Shown here piece after piece: positions 37,358 to 46,324 of a stretch of DNA of 61,407 bases. The stretch spans positions 1 through 61,407 of the forward strand of contig NZ_CAKZOT010000003.1 in the NCBI RefSeq assembly GCF_937138205.1, in the 5' to 3' direction. The DNA comes from an uncultured Rhodospira sp. Its GTDB lineage: Bacteria > Pseudomonadota > Alphaproteobacteria > Rhodospirillales > Rhodospirillaceae. The notes under the pieces are model-generated. The model was given only the letters and a program-made list of their open reading frames with translations, made no database searches and had not been told where the DNA came from. The first letter of the stretch is position 1. Each line of letters opens with the position of its first letter. Both the position numbers and the translations under genes were made by a program.

Positions 37358-39055
37358 TCAGCTTGTCGGCCCGCAAACCCGACTTGTCCGGCACGTGCCG
37401 CCGATGCAGGTGCGCTCCCATCGGCACGCGTCAGTGGCGCCCGGTGGCGCCGTTTGCGGCGGTTCGGCCTCGGTCATTGGGGCCTCGATCGCCGGTGGCT
37501 CGGCGTCGGCGGCGGGCGCCGGCCTGCCCTGTTCGGCGGCCAGCCAGGGGTGACGCGAGACGTCCGCCGGGCCGATGATGTCGGCGGGCGGGCGGACGCT
37601 TGCAAATGATGGGGGCGCGGGCCGCACCATGCGCGGGCCATCCGGTGTGACTTCCAAAACGTTCAGGCCGCGTTCGTTCAGGCCGCTGGGCAGCAGCCGG
37701 AACAGCCCGGAAAACCCCCGGAACCCCGCCGGATCGACCAGGAACGCGTCGGTACCGGCGGACGCGGCACCGGAGGACCGCTCGGCCGCCCAGGCGGCGG
37801 CCAGGGCGACGGCATCCATCATCAGCCGGTCAAGCGGACCGGGGCCGGCCGTCAGTTGAAGGGGCGGGGTGTCGTCCTCTTCTTCTTCCGCCTGTTCGTC
37901 CCCCGGCTCGTCCGCCGGCTTGTCTGGGGCCGCCTCGGCGTCGTCCGTATCCCCGGCCTCCGCCGCGCCCTCGGACGGGGCGGGCGCCACGTCGTTGCTC
38001 GTCTCGTCGGACATCTCGTCGGACGTCTGGTCGGGGGCCGTACCGCCCGACGCCTCGGGATCCCCCGCGTCGGCGCCAGCGTCGGCGTCGGTTTCGGTGT
38101 CCTCCGACGTTTCCTCGACTGCCTCGTCGACCGTGCTCGGCGGTATGGTGGCCGTCACGTACCAGGCGCCGTGCAGCGAGCCTTCGGCGTAGGTCTCGGC
38201 CCGGTGCCACAGATCGGTGCCCAGAAGCCGCACCTCCGGCGGCACGGCATCATAATACGTGAACAAGGCAGACAGTCCCGCCAGGGACAGGCCGCTGGTG
38301 GGAATGATCACGCCGGTGGGGCCGATCTCGGCCACCTCGCGCACCAGGTCCACCTGGCTGTCGTACTCCGTCTGTGGCGGAAACAGGCGGCTGTCCACGA
38401 GTTGGACGCGACCCCGCGCGGCATGGCGGCGGGTCTCGTCGGCCACCAGTCGGGCGTAGGCGGTATCCGGGCCGACCAGGGCGATCCGGCCGTGGCCCTG
38501 GGCGGCGGCGTAATCAAGCAGCACCTCGGCCTGCTGACCCGGCAGGTGTCCGAGCAGGAACAAGCCCTCACCCGCCACCGCCGGGTTGTTGGACAGGGCC
38601 AGTATGGGGATGCCCGCGCCCGCCAGGATGGGCTTGGCGGCCTGGGCGGTCACCGAGTAAACCGGGCCGAGCACCACCTTGGCCCCCTGGGCCACGGCCG
38701 CGTGGGCGGCGGCGCGGGCGCCCTCGGGCGTCGAAGCGGTGTCATGCACGTCCAGGCGCACCACGGCCGCCCGCTCCGGTGTCAGCGCCTGCATGGCGGC
38801 CGCGCGCAGGCGCGCGCCGGTGTCCGCCTGCGGACCGCTCAGCGGCACCAAAAGGGCCACCGGCGTCGGGCCGACCGGTTTCGGCGGCGCCGGCTTTTGC
38901 GCCTCGGCCTGGGCGTCGGGCTCGGGAGGTGGCGCCGAGGCGGGATCCCGCGCCGTGCCGCCCGGCATGGTTTCGCAGCCGGCCAACAGGCCGGCCGCCA
39001 GCGCCAGCCCGACCAGGCGCCCCCACGCCGCGCGATTTCCGTTGAACAGGCCCAT
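37358..39055 (-). CDS. Penicillin-binding protein activator, LpoA-like lipoprotein
   Basis: A 565-residue lipoprotein with the lipobox AAGLLAGC (Cys27), so it is anchored in the outer or inner membrane. From about residue 70 it has a periplasmic-binding-protein fold of the LpoA/Leu-binding type (VALLVPLSGPQADTGARLRA, then AHAAVAQGAKVVLGPVYS and YDSQVDLVREVAEIGPTGVI). In gammaproteobacteria LpoA activates PBP1A. A very acidic insertion of about 90 residues, rich in Asp, Glu and Ala (about 320-415), splits the domain, and the C-terminus ends with three or four cysteines. ATG 39055 has GGGAGG upstream. It is convergent with msrA (16 bases) and follows dusA by about 100 bases. Confidence 0.82.
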   Translation of the reverse strand: MGLFNGNRAAWGRLVGLALAAGLLAGCETMPGGTARDPASAPPPEPDAQAEAQKPAPPKPVGPTPVALLVPLSGPQADTGARLRAAAMQALTPERAAVVRLDVHDTASTPEGARAAAHAAVAQGAKVVLGPVYSVTAQAAKPILAGAGIPILALSNNPAVAGEGLFLLGHLPGQQAEVLLDYAAAQGHGRIALVGPDTAYARLVADETRRHAARGRVQLVDSRLFPPQTEYDSQVDLVREVAEIGPTGVIIPTSGLSLAGLSALFTYYDAVPPEVRLLGTDLWHRAETYAEGSLHGAWYVTATIPPSTVDEAVEETSEDTETDADAGADAGDPEASGGTAPDQTSDEMSDETSNDVAPAPSEGAAEAGDTDDAEAAPDKPADEPGDEQAEEEEDDTPPLQLTAGPGPLDRLMMDAVALAAAWAAERSSGAASAGTDAFLVDPAGFRGFSGLFRLLPSGLNERGLNVLEVTPDGPRMVRPAPPSFASVRPPADIIGPADVSRHPWLAAEQGRPAPAADAEPPAIEAPMTEAEPPQTAPPGATDACRWERTCIGGTCRTSRVCGPTS

Positions 39056-39161
39056 GCCCTTGCCTCCCCTGCGTGTCGACCGTCGGCGAGCATATCGCCC
39101 CGAGCGCCACCGGGCCACTGTACGGCGCGCCCGGCCCAAAAAGTTTCATGCCCGCCCAGGC

Positions 39162-40220
39162 TCACGCCGCGTCGGGCCGCGCCCGGGTGCACAGCGCCAG
39201 GGCGTCCAGGATGACCTCGGGGCCGGCGCCGGGGCGGTGCGCGTGCTCGCTCAGGTGGCGGCGCCAGGCGCGGGCACCCGGCACGCCGTGGAACAGCGGC
39301 AGGATGTGGCGGGTGATGGCCTGCACCGGCACGCCCCGCGCCACCACCTCGGCCGCATAGGCGGCCATGGCTTGTGCGACGGCCGCGCGGTCCGGCATCG
39401 AGGTGCCGGCGTCGCCGAACACGGCACGGTCGGCCTCGGCCAGGATCCACGGCGTTTCATAGGCGGCGCGGCCGATCATGACGCCGTCCAGGTCGGCCAA
39501 CAGCGGCCCCACCGCGTCCAGGGACCGGACCCCGCCGTTGTGGACGAAAGTCAGGTGCGGAAACGCGGCCTTCAGGCGCCGCACGCGCTCCGGCTGCAAC
39601 GGCGGGATCTCGCGGTTTTCCTTCGGGCTCAGGCCGTTCAGCCAGGCCTTGCGGGCGTGGACAATGAACACCCGGCACCCGGCGTCGGCCACGCGGGCGA
39701 CGAACCGGTGCAGGAGGTCGTCGCTGTCCAGGTCGTCGATACCCAGGCGGTGCTTGACGGTGACCGGACGGTCCGTGGCCTCGGCCATCGCGGCCACGCA
39801 CTCGGCCACCAGGTCGGGTTCGGCCATCAGGCAGGCGCCGAACCGGCCGCTGGACACGCGGTCGGAGGGGCAGCCGACGTTCAGGTTGATCTCGTCAAAG
39901 GCCCAGGGCGCCGCCAGCCGCACGCAGGCGGCCAGGGCCTCCGGGTCGCTGCCGCCCAGTTGCAGCGCCAGGGGGTGCTCGGCCGGATGGTGGTCCAAGT
40001 GGCGCGCCGGGTCGCCGAACAGCAGGGCGCCGGTGGTGACCATCTCGGTATAGAGCAGGGTACGCCGGCTCAGCAGCCGCAGGAAAAAGCGGTCGTGCCG
40101 GTCTGTCCAGTCCATCATCGGCGCGACGGACAGGCGCCGGTCGAGCGGAGCGGGCGGGCGCGGGGGGGATGGGGTGTTCGGCGTTGCCTGATGTCCGCTC
40201 GTCGTCATGGAGCCATTCAT
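39162..40220 (-). CDS. dusA: tRNA-dihydrouridine(20/20a) synthase DusA
   Basis: A flavoenzyme that reduces uridine 20/20a in tRNA. It has the FMN-binding start RLSVAPMMDWTDRHDR, the catalytic Cys in NLNVGCPSDRVSSGRFGA, GCRVFIVHARKAWLNGLSPK and FVHNGGV. The N-terminus before RLSVAPM is a low-complexity Pro-rich stretch of 20-35 residues, so the start is uncertain: GTG 40241, ATG 40220 and ATG 40208 are in frame and none has a good ribosome binding site. The family core is complete in any case. Confidence 0.95.
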   Translation of the reverse strand: MNGSMTTSGHQATPNTPSPPRPPAPLDRRLSVAPMMDWTDRHDRFFLRLLSRRTLLYTEMVTTGALLFGDPARHLDHHPAEHPLALQLGGSDPEALAACVRLAAPWAFDEINLNVGCPSDRVSSGRFGACLMAEPDLVAECVAAMAEATDRPVTVKHRLGIDDLDSDDLLHRFVARVADAGCRVFIVHARKAWLNGLSPKENREIPPLQPERVRRLKAAFPHLTFVHNGGVRSLDAVGPLLADLDGVMIGRAAYETPWILAEADRAVFGDAGTSMPDRAAVAQAMAAYAAEVVARGVPVQAITRHILPLFHGVPGARAWRRHLSEHAHRPGAGPEVILDALALCTRARPDAA

Positions 40221-40414
40221 GCTTGGGTCTGAGTTGGTCACGAGCCGCGCCAGGGTCGCCCGATCAGGGAATATGGGCCGGGCGGGAACGGGCGTCCACC
40301 CGCCACCCGGCGTTTGGCCTGCCGTCGCACGAAGGGAACGCCATTTTGGCCGCTTTGTCTTGAAAGGCGGCCATTCTGGCGCTACAACATCGTCGTTAGG
40401 ATTGAGGGGCGGAG

Positions 40415-40651
40415 ATGGTGAAACTGGCGAGTATTGGGGGCGTGATCATCCGCATCTACAGCGGCGACCATCCCCCAGCCCATGTTCATGTCTACGCGGC
40501 GTCGGAACGGGCCGTGGTGGACATTGAGACGGGCACGATCCTCGCCGGCGCCCTGTCCAACAGGACCCGCAAGATCGTCGCCGAATGGCTGGCGGAAAAC
40601 CGGCACCAAGCCAGGGCGGCGTTTGACCGCCTGAACCCACTTAGGACCTAG
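40415..40651 (+). CDS. DUF4160 family protein (putative toxin-antitoxin partner)
   Basis: A 78-residue protein with the DUF4160 pattern: GVIIRIYSGDHPPAHVHVY, then SERAVVDIETGTILAG and KIVAEWLAENRHQA. The histidine pair in HPPAHVHV is a hallmark. The family is often found beside DUF2442 proteins and is predicted to be part of toxin-antitoxin modules, though that role is unproven. A DUF2442-HTH gene follows after ten bases. Confidence 0.82.
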   Translation: MVKLASIGGVIIRIYSGDHPPAHVHVYAASERAVVDIETGTILAGALSNRTRKIVAEWLAENRHQARAAFDRLNPLRT

Positions 40652-40661
40652 GGAGAAGGCA

Positions 40662-41249
40662 ATGCCCAGCATTTACGACGACGCTGCGGACACGATGATG
40701 CTCGGCCCCGGTCCCTCTGATCCGGAAGACTGGCACCCCACGATCCTGTCGGTCGATGCCGGACCGGATTACACGCTCACGGTGACGCTGACCCGGGGCC
40801 GGGTTCTGTGCCTGGACATGACGGGCGTTGTGTTCGGCGATCCGGTGTTCGAACCGGCGCGCGATCCGGTTGTCTTTGCCACGGCGCACCCGGGCGAGGA
40901 TGGCTTTTCCATTGTCTGGGGCGATGACGACACCAGCCTGATGGACATTGCCAGCGATACCGTGCTGGAGATGGCGGAGGCCCAACGCCCGCTGTCGGGC
41001 GCCGATCTTCGCGCGTGGCAGGGACGCCATGGCCTGAACAACCGAGAGACCGCTGCCATGCTGGATACCAGCCCGCGAACGATTCAGCGGTACCACGACG
41101 CGGACCGCCTCCCGTCGCCCATCCGGCTGGCGCTGCGGGCGATGGACCAACGCCCGGCCGTGTTTAGCGCTCTTTACCGCCCGTCCATGTCCGGGCGTCC
41201 CCGGCGTCCCGGCACGTCGCTGCGACCTGGGCGCCCTGCGAAAGGCTGA
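40662..41249 (+). CDS. DUF2442 protein with C-terminal helix-turn-helix
   Basis: A 195-residue protein. Residues of about 35-100 match DUF2442 (YTLTVTLTRGRVLCLDMTGVV, then DGFSIVWGDDDTSLMDIASD). Residues of about 105-160 are a helix-turn-helix (LSGADLRAWQGRHGLNNRET, then AAMLDTSPRTIQRYHDADRL). The last 30 residues are basic and Pro/Arg-rich. It follows the DUF4160 gene after ten bases with a good ribosome binding site, so the two form an operon and the DNA-binding protein may repress it. Which partner is toxic is not clear. Confidence 0.82.
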   Translation: MPSIYDDAADTMMLGPGPSDPEDWHPTILSVDAGPDYTLTVTLTRGRVLCLDMTGVVFGDPVFEPARDPVVFATAHPGEDGFSIVWGDDDTSLMDIASDTVLEMAEAQRPLSGADLRAWQGRHGLNNRETAAMLDTSPRTIQRYHDADRLPSPIRLALRAMDQRPAVFSALYRPSMSGRPRRPGTSLRPGRPAKG

Positions 41250-41299
41250 CCGCCCAGGCTGCGTCCCCCTTTGCCTACCACAGCATCACGGTTGCCAGG

Positions 41300-42517
41300 A
41301 TGATGACACCCACAACCACGATGCCGGCGGTGATCCCTGGCCCTATGACACCCCCGGCCGGCACCGAGGATCCCGGGGACGAAGGCTTTGGCCTGTACGT
41401 GCACTGGCCGTGGTGCCTGTCGAAGTGCCCCTACTGCGACTTCAACAGCCATGTGATCGACCAGCCCGACCAGACCCGCTGGGCGCGGGCCTACGTCCGC
41501 GAACTGGAGACCCTCGCGGCCACCGCCCCGCGCCGGCCGCTGACCAGCGTGTTCTTCGGCGGCGGCACGCCGTCATTGATGGAACCGGCCACCCTCGCGG
41601 CGGTGCTGGACGCGGCGGCGCGGCTGTGGCCGCTGGCGCCCGATCTGGAGGTCACCCTGGAGGCGAATCCGGGCGCGGTGGACCAAGTGCGCTTCGCCAG
41701 CGCGCGGGCGGCCGGGGTGAACCGCCTGTCGCTGGGGGTACAGGCGTTGGACGACGCGGCCTTGCGCGCGCTCGGCCGGCGCCACGATCGGGCCGAGGCG
41801 CTGGCGGCACTGGACCACGCCCGCGCGGTGTTCGACCGTGTGTCGGTGGACCTGATCCATGCCCGTCCGGGCCAGACGCCCGAGGCCTGGGCGGCCGAAC
41901 TGGCCGAAGCCCTGGCCCTCGGCCTGGATCACCTGTCGCTGTATCAGTTGACCATCGAGCCGGGCACGGCCTTTTTTCAGGCGCTGCGCGACGGCACGCT
42001 GACGCCGCCGGACGAGGACACGGCGGCCGACCTGTTCGAGGTGACGCAGGAGGTCACGGCGGCGGCCGGACGGCCGGCCTACGAGGTCTCCAACCACGCC
42101 CGCCCGGGGGCCGAATGTAGGCACAATCTGGTGTACTGGCGCGGCGGCGACTATGCGGGGATCGGTCCGGGGGCGCACGGGCGCCTGGGCGGGAGCGCGA
42201 CGCGGTGCGTCGCCAGCCCCGCCGCGTGGCTGGCCCGGGTGGAGGCGCGCGGCGACGGTCTGGCGGCGCGCGAGACGCTGGCGCCCGACGACCGGGCCAC
42301 CGAACTGCTGCTGATGGGGCTGCGCCTGACCGAGGGCATCAACGCCGCGCGCTTCGAGCTTCTGTGCGGACGGGCGCTGGCGGACAGCCTCGATCCCGCC
42401 GGTCTGGCCGAGACGGTGGACCTGGGCCTTGTGACCTGGGACGGCCCTTGGCTGCGCGCCACGCCCACCGGTCGCGCGTGCCTGAACGCGGTGATCAGGC
42501 GGCTTGCCGGCGGCTGA
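41300..42517 (+). CDS. hemW: Radical SAM heme chaperone HemW
   Basis: A 405-residue radical SAM protein. It has the cluster motif HWPWCLSKCPYCDFNSH (CxxxCxxC, about residues 38-45), FFGGGTPSLMEPATL and the SAM-binding EANPGAVDQVRFASARAAGV, plus VNRLSLGVQALDD. The absence of an N-terminal extra Cys and of the HemN C-terminal features suits HemW, which transfers heme, rather than coproporphyrinogen oxidase. ATG 41300 gives a Pro/Thr-rich leader of about 25 residues, and a later start is possible. Confidence 0.93.
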   Translation: MMTPTTTMPAVIPGPMTPPAGTEDPGDEGFGLYVHWPWCLSKCPYCDFNSHVIDQPDQTRWARAYVRELETLAATAPRRPLTSVFFGGGTPSLMEPATLAAVLDAAARLWPLAPDLEVTLEANPGAVDQVRFASARAAGVNRLSLGVQALDDAALRALGRRHDRAEALAALDHARAVFDRVSVDLIHARPGQTPEAWAAELAEALALGLDHLSLYQLTIEPGTAFFQALRDGTLTPPDEDTAADLFEVTQEVTAAAGRPAYEVSNHARPGAECRHNLVYWRGGDYAGIGPGAHGRLGGSATRCVASPAAWLARVEARGDGLAARETLAPDDRATELLLMGLRLTEGINAARFELLCGRALADSLDPAGLAETVDLGLVTWDGPWLRATPTGRACLNAVIRRLAGG

Positions 42518-42521
42518 CCCG

Positions 42522-43262
42522 CTATCCCGTGGTATCGAGCAGGTAGAGGATATCCCCGCCGATGGAGTCCCGTAGCGCCTTCACCAGCAGGCCGTCGTCC
42601 GTATACCAGAGGTCGATGACGTCGTCGGTCTTGAAGCGAGACCGGGTGGCCTTGACGGTGCCGCCGATGAACTCGACCGTCTCGCGGCCCAGGGTCGTGG
42701 TCTGAACCGGCTCCAAAGCGCCGCGCTTGGTGGTGATCACGTGCGACGCCGTCAGGATGTCGCGGTTCCAGAAGCTCTTTGCGGGAACCCCGGCCGGCAC
42801 GGTGTACGCGCCGGCCGCTCCCGACACGCGCAGCCCCTCGGGGCCGTAGGTGCTGGAGACCTCGAAGGCTTCGCCGTCGTCATTGGTCCGGGTCTTCAGC
42901 GCGACCAGCCGGCCGTTCTCCCAGACCTCGGTGGCGGCGTGCCGGCTGGTGTACGAATAGAAGAACACCGCGACGTCGATGCTGGTGCGGGTGACGATGG
43001 CCCGGTCGGCGCCACGCGCATAGACCTCGACCGTCGACGTGCCGATGGGGTCGTCGCCCCGGAAAATTCGGTAGGTCAGGGCATGGGTGTAGGCGTAGCC
43101 GTCCGGCACCCCCGGCGGCGCGCCGGCCGCCGGCCCTGCCACCGCCCCCACCGCCAACGCCAGCATCACCAGCACGGCCAGCCGGTTCAGCCAGGACCGG
43201 ATGCCGCTGTCGCGCGGCAGCCGTCGGTTCCTGTTCGCCTGCATCCCTCCGCCGCTCGGCAT
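42522..43262 (-). CDS. Secreted DUF6134 family protein
   Basis: A 246-residue protein with an N-terminal signal (about residues 25-48, NRLAVLVMLALAVGAVAG, followed by AAGAPPG). The mature part resembles DUF6134: YRIFRGDDPIGTSTVEVYA, TYGPEGLRVSG, FWNRDILTASHVI and DLWYTDDGLLVKAL. It is mostly beta-strand and exported; the function is unknown. ATG 43262 has GAGGAGA upstream; the longer frame is not protein-like. It converges on hemW with four bases between stop codons. Confidence 0.8.
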   Translation of the reverse strand: MPSGGGMQANRNRRLPRDSGIRSWLNRLAVLVMLALAVGAVAGPAAGAPPGVPDGYAYTHALTYRIFRGDDPIGTSTVEVYARGADRAIVTRTSIDVAVFFYSYTSRHAATEVWENGRLVALKTRTNDDGEAFEVSSTYGPEGLRVSGAAGAYTVPAGVPAKSFWNRDILTASHVITTKRGALEPVQTTTLGRETVEFIGGTVKATRSRFKTDDVIDLWYTDDGLLVKALRDSIGGDILYLLDTTG

Positions 43263-43558
43263 GGTGACGGTCTCCTCGGCTGTCCGGGGAACGGCGGTTC
43301 GGCCGTGACGCTTCCCCCGACGATGGTAGAAAAAACCGGGCCGGTGCGCCAGTCGGCGCCGCCCGGCGACTCGCGTGTCGGGGTGGGTCGCGCCAATGGC
43401 TATACAAACCGGCCGGCTCGGATTACGGTCTTCTGAGGGCGCCGCGAACACTGGCGCGTTGATCGTCCCGACACGGCACCCGGACCGCCAGGATACGACA
43501 GGGCTCGTATGACAGACCCTCGGGCGGGTGCCGCACAAGGAGTGTGGAGCAGACGACG

Positions 43559-44680
43559 ATGACGGACCACAGACTGTCGATCGAGGACGTCAACCGCTTG
43601 CTGGCCGACCCGTCCGACCAGACCCGTGTTCAGACGGCGGAAAAGCTGGCGCGCCAGTTCGACGATACCTCGCTGACCGCGTCCGAACGCCGCATGGCCG
43701 AGGACATCCTGCGGCTGATGGCCCGCGATGCTGTCGCCCGCGTGCGTCAGGCCCTGTCCGAGAACCTGAAGGACAACCCGCTGGTGCCGCACGACCTGGC
43801 CAAGACGCTGGCCGGCGACATCGACGTCGTCTCGGTGCCGATGCTGCAGTTCTCGGAGGTGCTGACGCCCGAGGACCTGATCGAGATCGTGCGCGGCCAC
43901 GACGAAACCAAACAGACGGCCATCGCAGGGCGCAAGGTGGTGCAGGCCGATGTGGCCGACGCCCTGGCGGCGGAAGGCGCCGAAAGCGCCGTGACGGTGC
44001 TGGCCGGCAACACCGGGGCCGAACTGACCGAAACGTCCATGATGCGCATCGTCGACCGCTTCAGCGACAGCGAGGCGGTTCACGACGGACTGATCAAGCG
44101 TGACGTGCTGCCGATCACCATCGCCGAGAAGCTGGTCAACACGGCCTCCGAATCCCTGCGGGAGCGCCTGCTGGAGCGCCATGCCCTGTCGGCGTCGACG
44201 GCCGCCGAGCTGGTGTTGCATTCGCGCGAGCGGGCCACGATCGGCCTGTCCACCGGCTCGTCCGAGGACAGCGTCCTGCGGCTGGTTCGGCAGTTGCGCC
44301 AGCACCAGCGCCTGACGCCGTCGATCATCGTTCGTGCCGCCTGCATGGGCGACTTCATCTTTCTGGAATGCGCCATGGCCGAACTGGCCGGTGTCTCGCT
44401 GACCAACGCGCGTGAGCTGATCCACGATTCGGGCGAACTGGGCCTGCGCGGCATCCACGAACGCTCCGGCTTGCCGGACAGCGTGTTCCCGGCGCTGCGC
44501 GCGGCCGTCGACGTGTTCGGCCATACCACCTACGACGGCCTGGAAAACGACCGCGAGCGTTTCAGCCGGCGCATGATCGAACGCGTGCTGACCCAGTACG
44601 GCGACCTGGGCGTGGATTTCGAGTCCGACGACCTGGAGTACCTTTTGGGGCGCATGGGCCAGCTTCCGGCGACCCTTTAG
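43559..44680 (+). CDS. DUF2336 family protein (second copy)
   Basis: A 373-residue DUF2336 protein, all helical and repeat-like: SASTAAELVLHSRE and SLTASERRMAEDILRLMARD followed by AVARVRQALSENLKDNPLVP and VLTPEDLIEIVRGHDE. It is related to, but not a recent duplicate of, the protein at 30140-31339. Both may be scaffold-type proteins of unknown function. ATG 43559 with GGAG ten bases upstream is chosen over the GTG at 43544. Confidence 0.87.
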   Translation: MTDHRLSIEDVNRLLADPSDQTRVQTAEKLARQFDDTSLTASERRMAEDILRLMARDAVARVRQALSENLKDNPLVPHDLAKTLAGDIDVVSVPMLQFSEVLTPEDLIEIVRGHDETKQTAIAGRKVVQADVADALAAEGAESAVTVLAGNTGAELTETSMMRIVDRFSDSEAVHDGLIKRDVLPITIAEKLVNTASESLRERLLERHALSASTAAELVLHSRERATIGLSTGSSEDSVLRLVRQLRQHQRLTPSIIVRAACMGDFIFLECAMAELAGVSLTNARELIHDSGELGLRGIHERSGLPDSVFPALRAAVDVFGHTTYDGLENDRERFSRRMIERVLTQYGDLGVDFESDDLEYLLGRMGQLPATL

Positions 44681-44708
44681 GGCCTTTTGTGCCCCGGGGG
44701 GCGGGCCT

Positions 44709-44902
44709 ATCATATTCACACTTCTTTCCGCCGAAGCGGCGGCACTTCGCTCGCGCGGTGATACGACTCGTCATTGCGAACCCTCGTCGTAAGACGAGGG
44801 TGAAGCAATCCAGAGCGAAAAATGCAAGTATCCGCTCTGGATTGCTTCGTCGCTACGCTCCTCGCAATGACGAAGAAGAGTAATGATGTGTGAATCAGAT
44901 AG
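44709..44902. repeat. Dispersed palindromic repeat, copy 2 (inverted relative to copy 1)
   Basis: Core arms CGTCATTGCGAACCCTCGTC and TCCTCGCAATGACGAAG, with GAAGCAATCCAGAGCG paired to CGCTCTGGATTGCTTC. The flanks TTTCCGCCGAAGCGGC and GATGTGTGAATC are shared with the other copies. It fills most of the gap between the DUF2336 gene and the terminator of the VPLPA-CTERM gene. Confidence 0.85.
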
Positions 44903-44953
44903 GGGGGCGGGCGAGGGGGCACTAAGCCCGAGACCACACCCCCAAACACCAAA

Positions 44954-44983
44954 CACCGCCCCCGGCCGATGCCGGGGGCGGTG
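44954..44983 (-). terminator. Strong GC hairpin downstream of VPLPA-CTERM gene
   Basis: CACCGCCCCCGGC pairs perfectly with GCCGGGGGCGGTG around a four-base loop. On the minus strand it lies 47 bases after the stop codon of the gene ending at 45031 and is followed by a moderately T-rich stretch, so it probably ends that transcript. Confidence 0.7.
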
Positions 44984-45030
44984 CTGATGGATCTCCCCTT
45001 GTGTGTGTGGGGGGGGGAGAGACGTGCCGG

Positions 45031-45708
45031 TTACGCGGCCTGCTGCGCGCCGCGACGGCCCTTCAGCCAACGCGAGCCGAACAGACCACCGAGGGCGGTC
45101 AGCATGAACCACGCGGCGGCCGGCAGCGGTGTGACGCCGACCTGATCCACGTCGAACCCGTCAAACGAATTAGAGCCAGAGTCGGTGGTATCGACCAAGA
45201 CCAGGTGCGTGAAGGCGGTCCCGACCGTGAACTTAAAGCCGTCCTGGGCTTCCGCGTTCGGAATGGTTGCCACCTTCGCGAAGTCCGTCTCGCCGCTGTA
45301 CTCATCATCAAACGGATTGGTAGTCCTGCCTGTCTTCACGTAATCTCCCGCACCAAAGCCGAGATTGTTGAAGGCGTAGACATCGGCCTTTTCGCCATGG
45401 CTCGGGCACACGCCGGAGTCAGTGCCGCAGTTGAACGTCACCTCGACGACGATGCCGGCCGTGAATTCGCCGCTGAAGTCGAACACGGCGTTGCCGCCCA
45501 GGCCGAGACTGAAGAAGTCGCCGTCCTTGTCTTTCACCGTCGCGACAGTCGCGCTGTCACGACCCGAACCGACCGTCCCGTTGTTATCCCAATAAACGGC
45601 GGTCGGCGCGACATACGCCGCCTGGGCGCTGCCGACGCTTGCAACCGCAAAGGCAACCCCGAGCGCGGCCGCGCTGAGACCGCCGAGAAGAGTCTTGTTC
45701 AAGCCCAT
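45031..45708 (-). CDS. VPLPA-CTERM sorting domain protein
   Basis: A 225-residue exported protein. It has a signal peptide (about residues 5-30, ending VGSAQAAY) and a C-terminal sorting signal: TPLPAAAWFMLTALGGLFGS followed by a basic end. This is the VPLPA variant of the PEP-CTERM system, in which an exosortase cleaves the tail. The central part is Gly/Asp/Asn-rich with two cysteines in CGTDSGVC, and is likely a beta-sandwich extracellular matrix or surface protein. ATG 45708 has an AGGAGG ribosome binding site. No exosortase gene is in the window. Confidence 0.88.
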   Translation of the reverse strand: MGLNKTLLGGLSAAALGVAFAVASVGSAQAAYVAPTAVYWDNNGTVGSGRDSATVATVKDKDGDFFSLGLGGNAVFDFSGEFTAGIVVEVTFNCGTDSGVCPSHGEKADVYAFNNLGFGAGDYVKTGRTTNPFDDEYSGETDFAKVATIPNAEAQDGFKFTVGTAFTHLVLVDTTDSGSNSFDGFDVDQVGVTPLPAAAWFMLTALGGLFGSRWLKGRRGAQQAA

Positions 45709-46324
45709 GAGCCTTTCCTCCTTACCTGGCACCAAAGCTCTCGCCCTGATGGTCGCTGATCGTTGGTTTGGTCACAGTTGAAAGGCAATCCACCCCCTTC
45801 TGGGCCACCCCTTTCTCGGCATCTCACGCCTCGTCGGTGTGGACACCCTTCCGGTGGCGATGGTTGACCGATCCGCTTGGCCGCTTGCCTTGATCCCAAA
45901 CGCCTTGCCGGACGGAAAACCGCAACGCCACAGTCTGATAAATTTCGACATAACATTTGCCTAAATATCGTCTTCTGTAAACCCGTTTTCTCCGCCTTAC
46001 CCATCTGATGGAGGGTGCCGGGCCACCCCACCTCCCCTTTCGATGGAGGCGGCGATTTTCTGCCCTCCCCCATTTGGTGGAGGCCGGCCACCAAGCGAGC
46101 GCTCATTGGTTTCAAGTGCGCAACGAGGCCGATCTTATATCGCGGTCCGGCGCCCCGTTTTTCCAAGCCCTGTTTTGAATTCAGGGGCTGGCCATGCCGG
46201 ATGCGGCGAATCGCCTATTCTGGCCGGTGCGGCCCACGGCCTGTCCGCGTGGCTGTCCGCATCGTTCCCTGGGAGTATCTTTAGGTGTCCGCCGGACAGC
46301 GCAACGCCCCATGCGGGCGCGCGC
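45709..46324. other. Gene-free stretch with inverted sequence fragments
   Basis: About 615 bases. The part near 45940-46000 is AT-rich and may hold the promoter of the VPLPA-CTERM gene. Around 46005-46085, GATGGAGG/CCTCCC fragments repeat in both orientations and look related to the repeat flanks seen at 24200 and 47880-48230. No gene is convincing. Confidence 0.4.
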
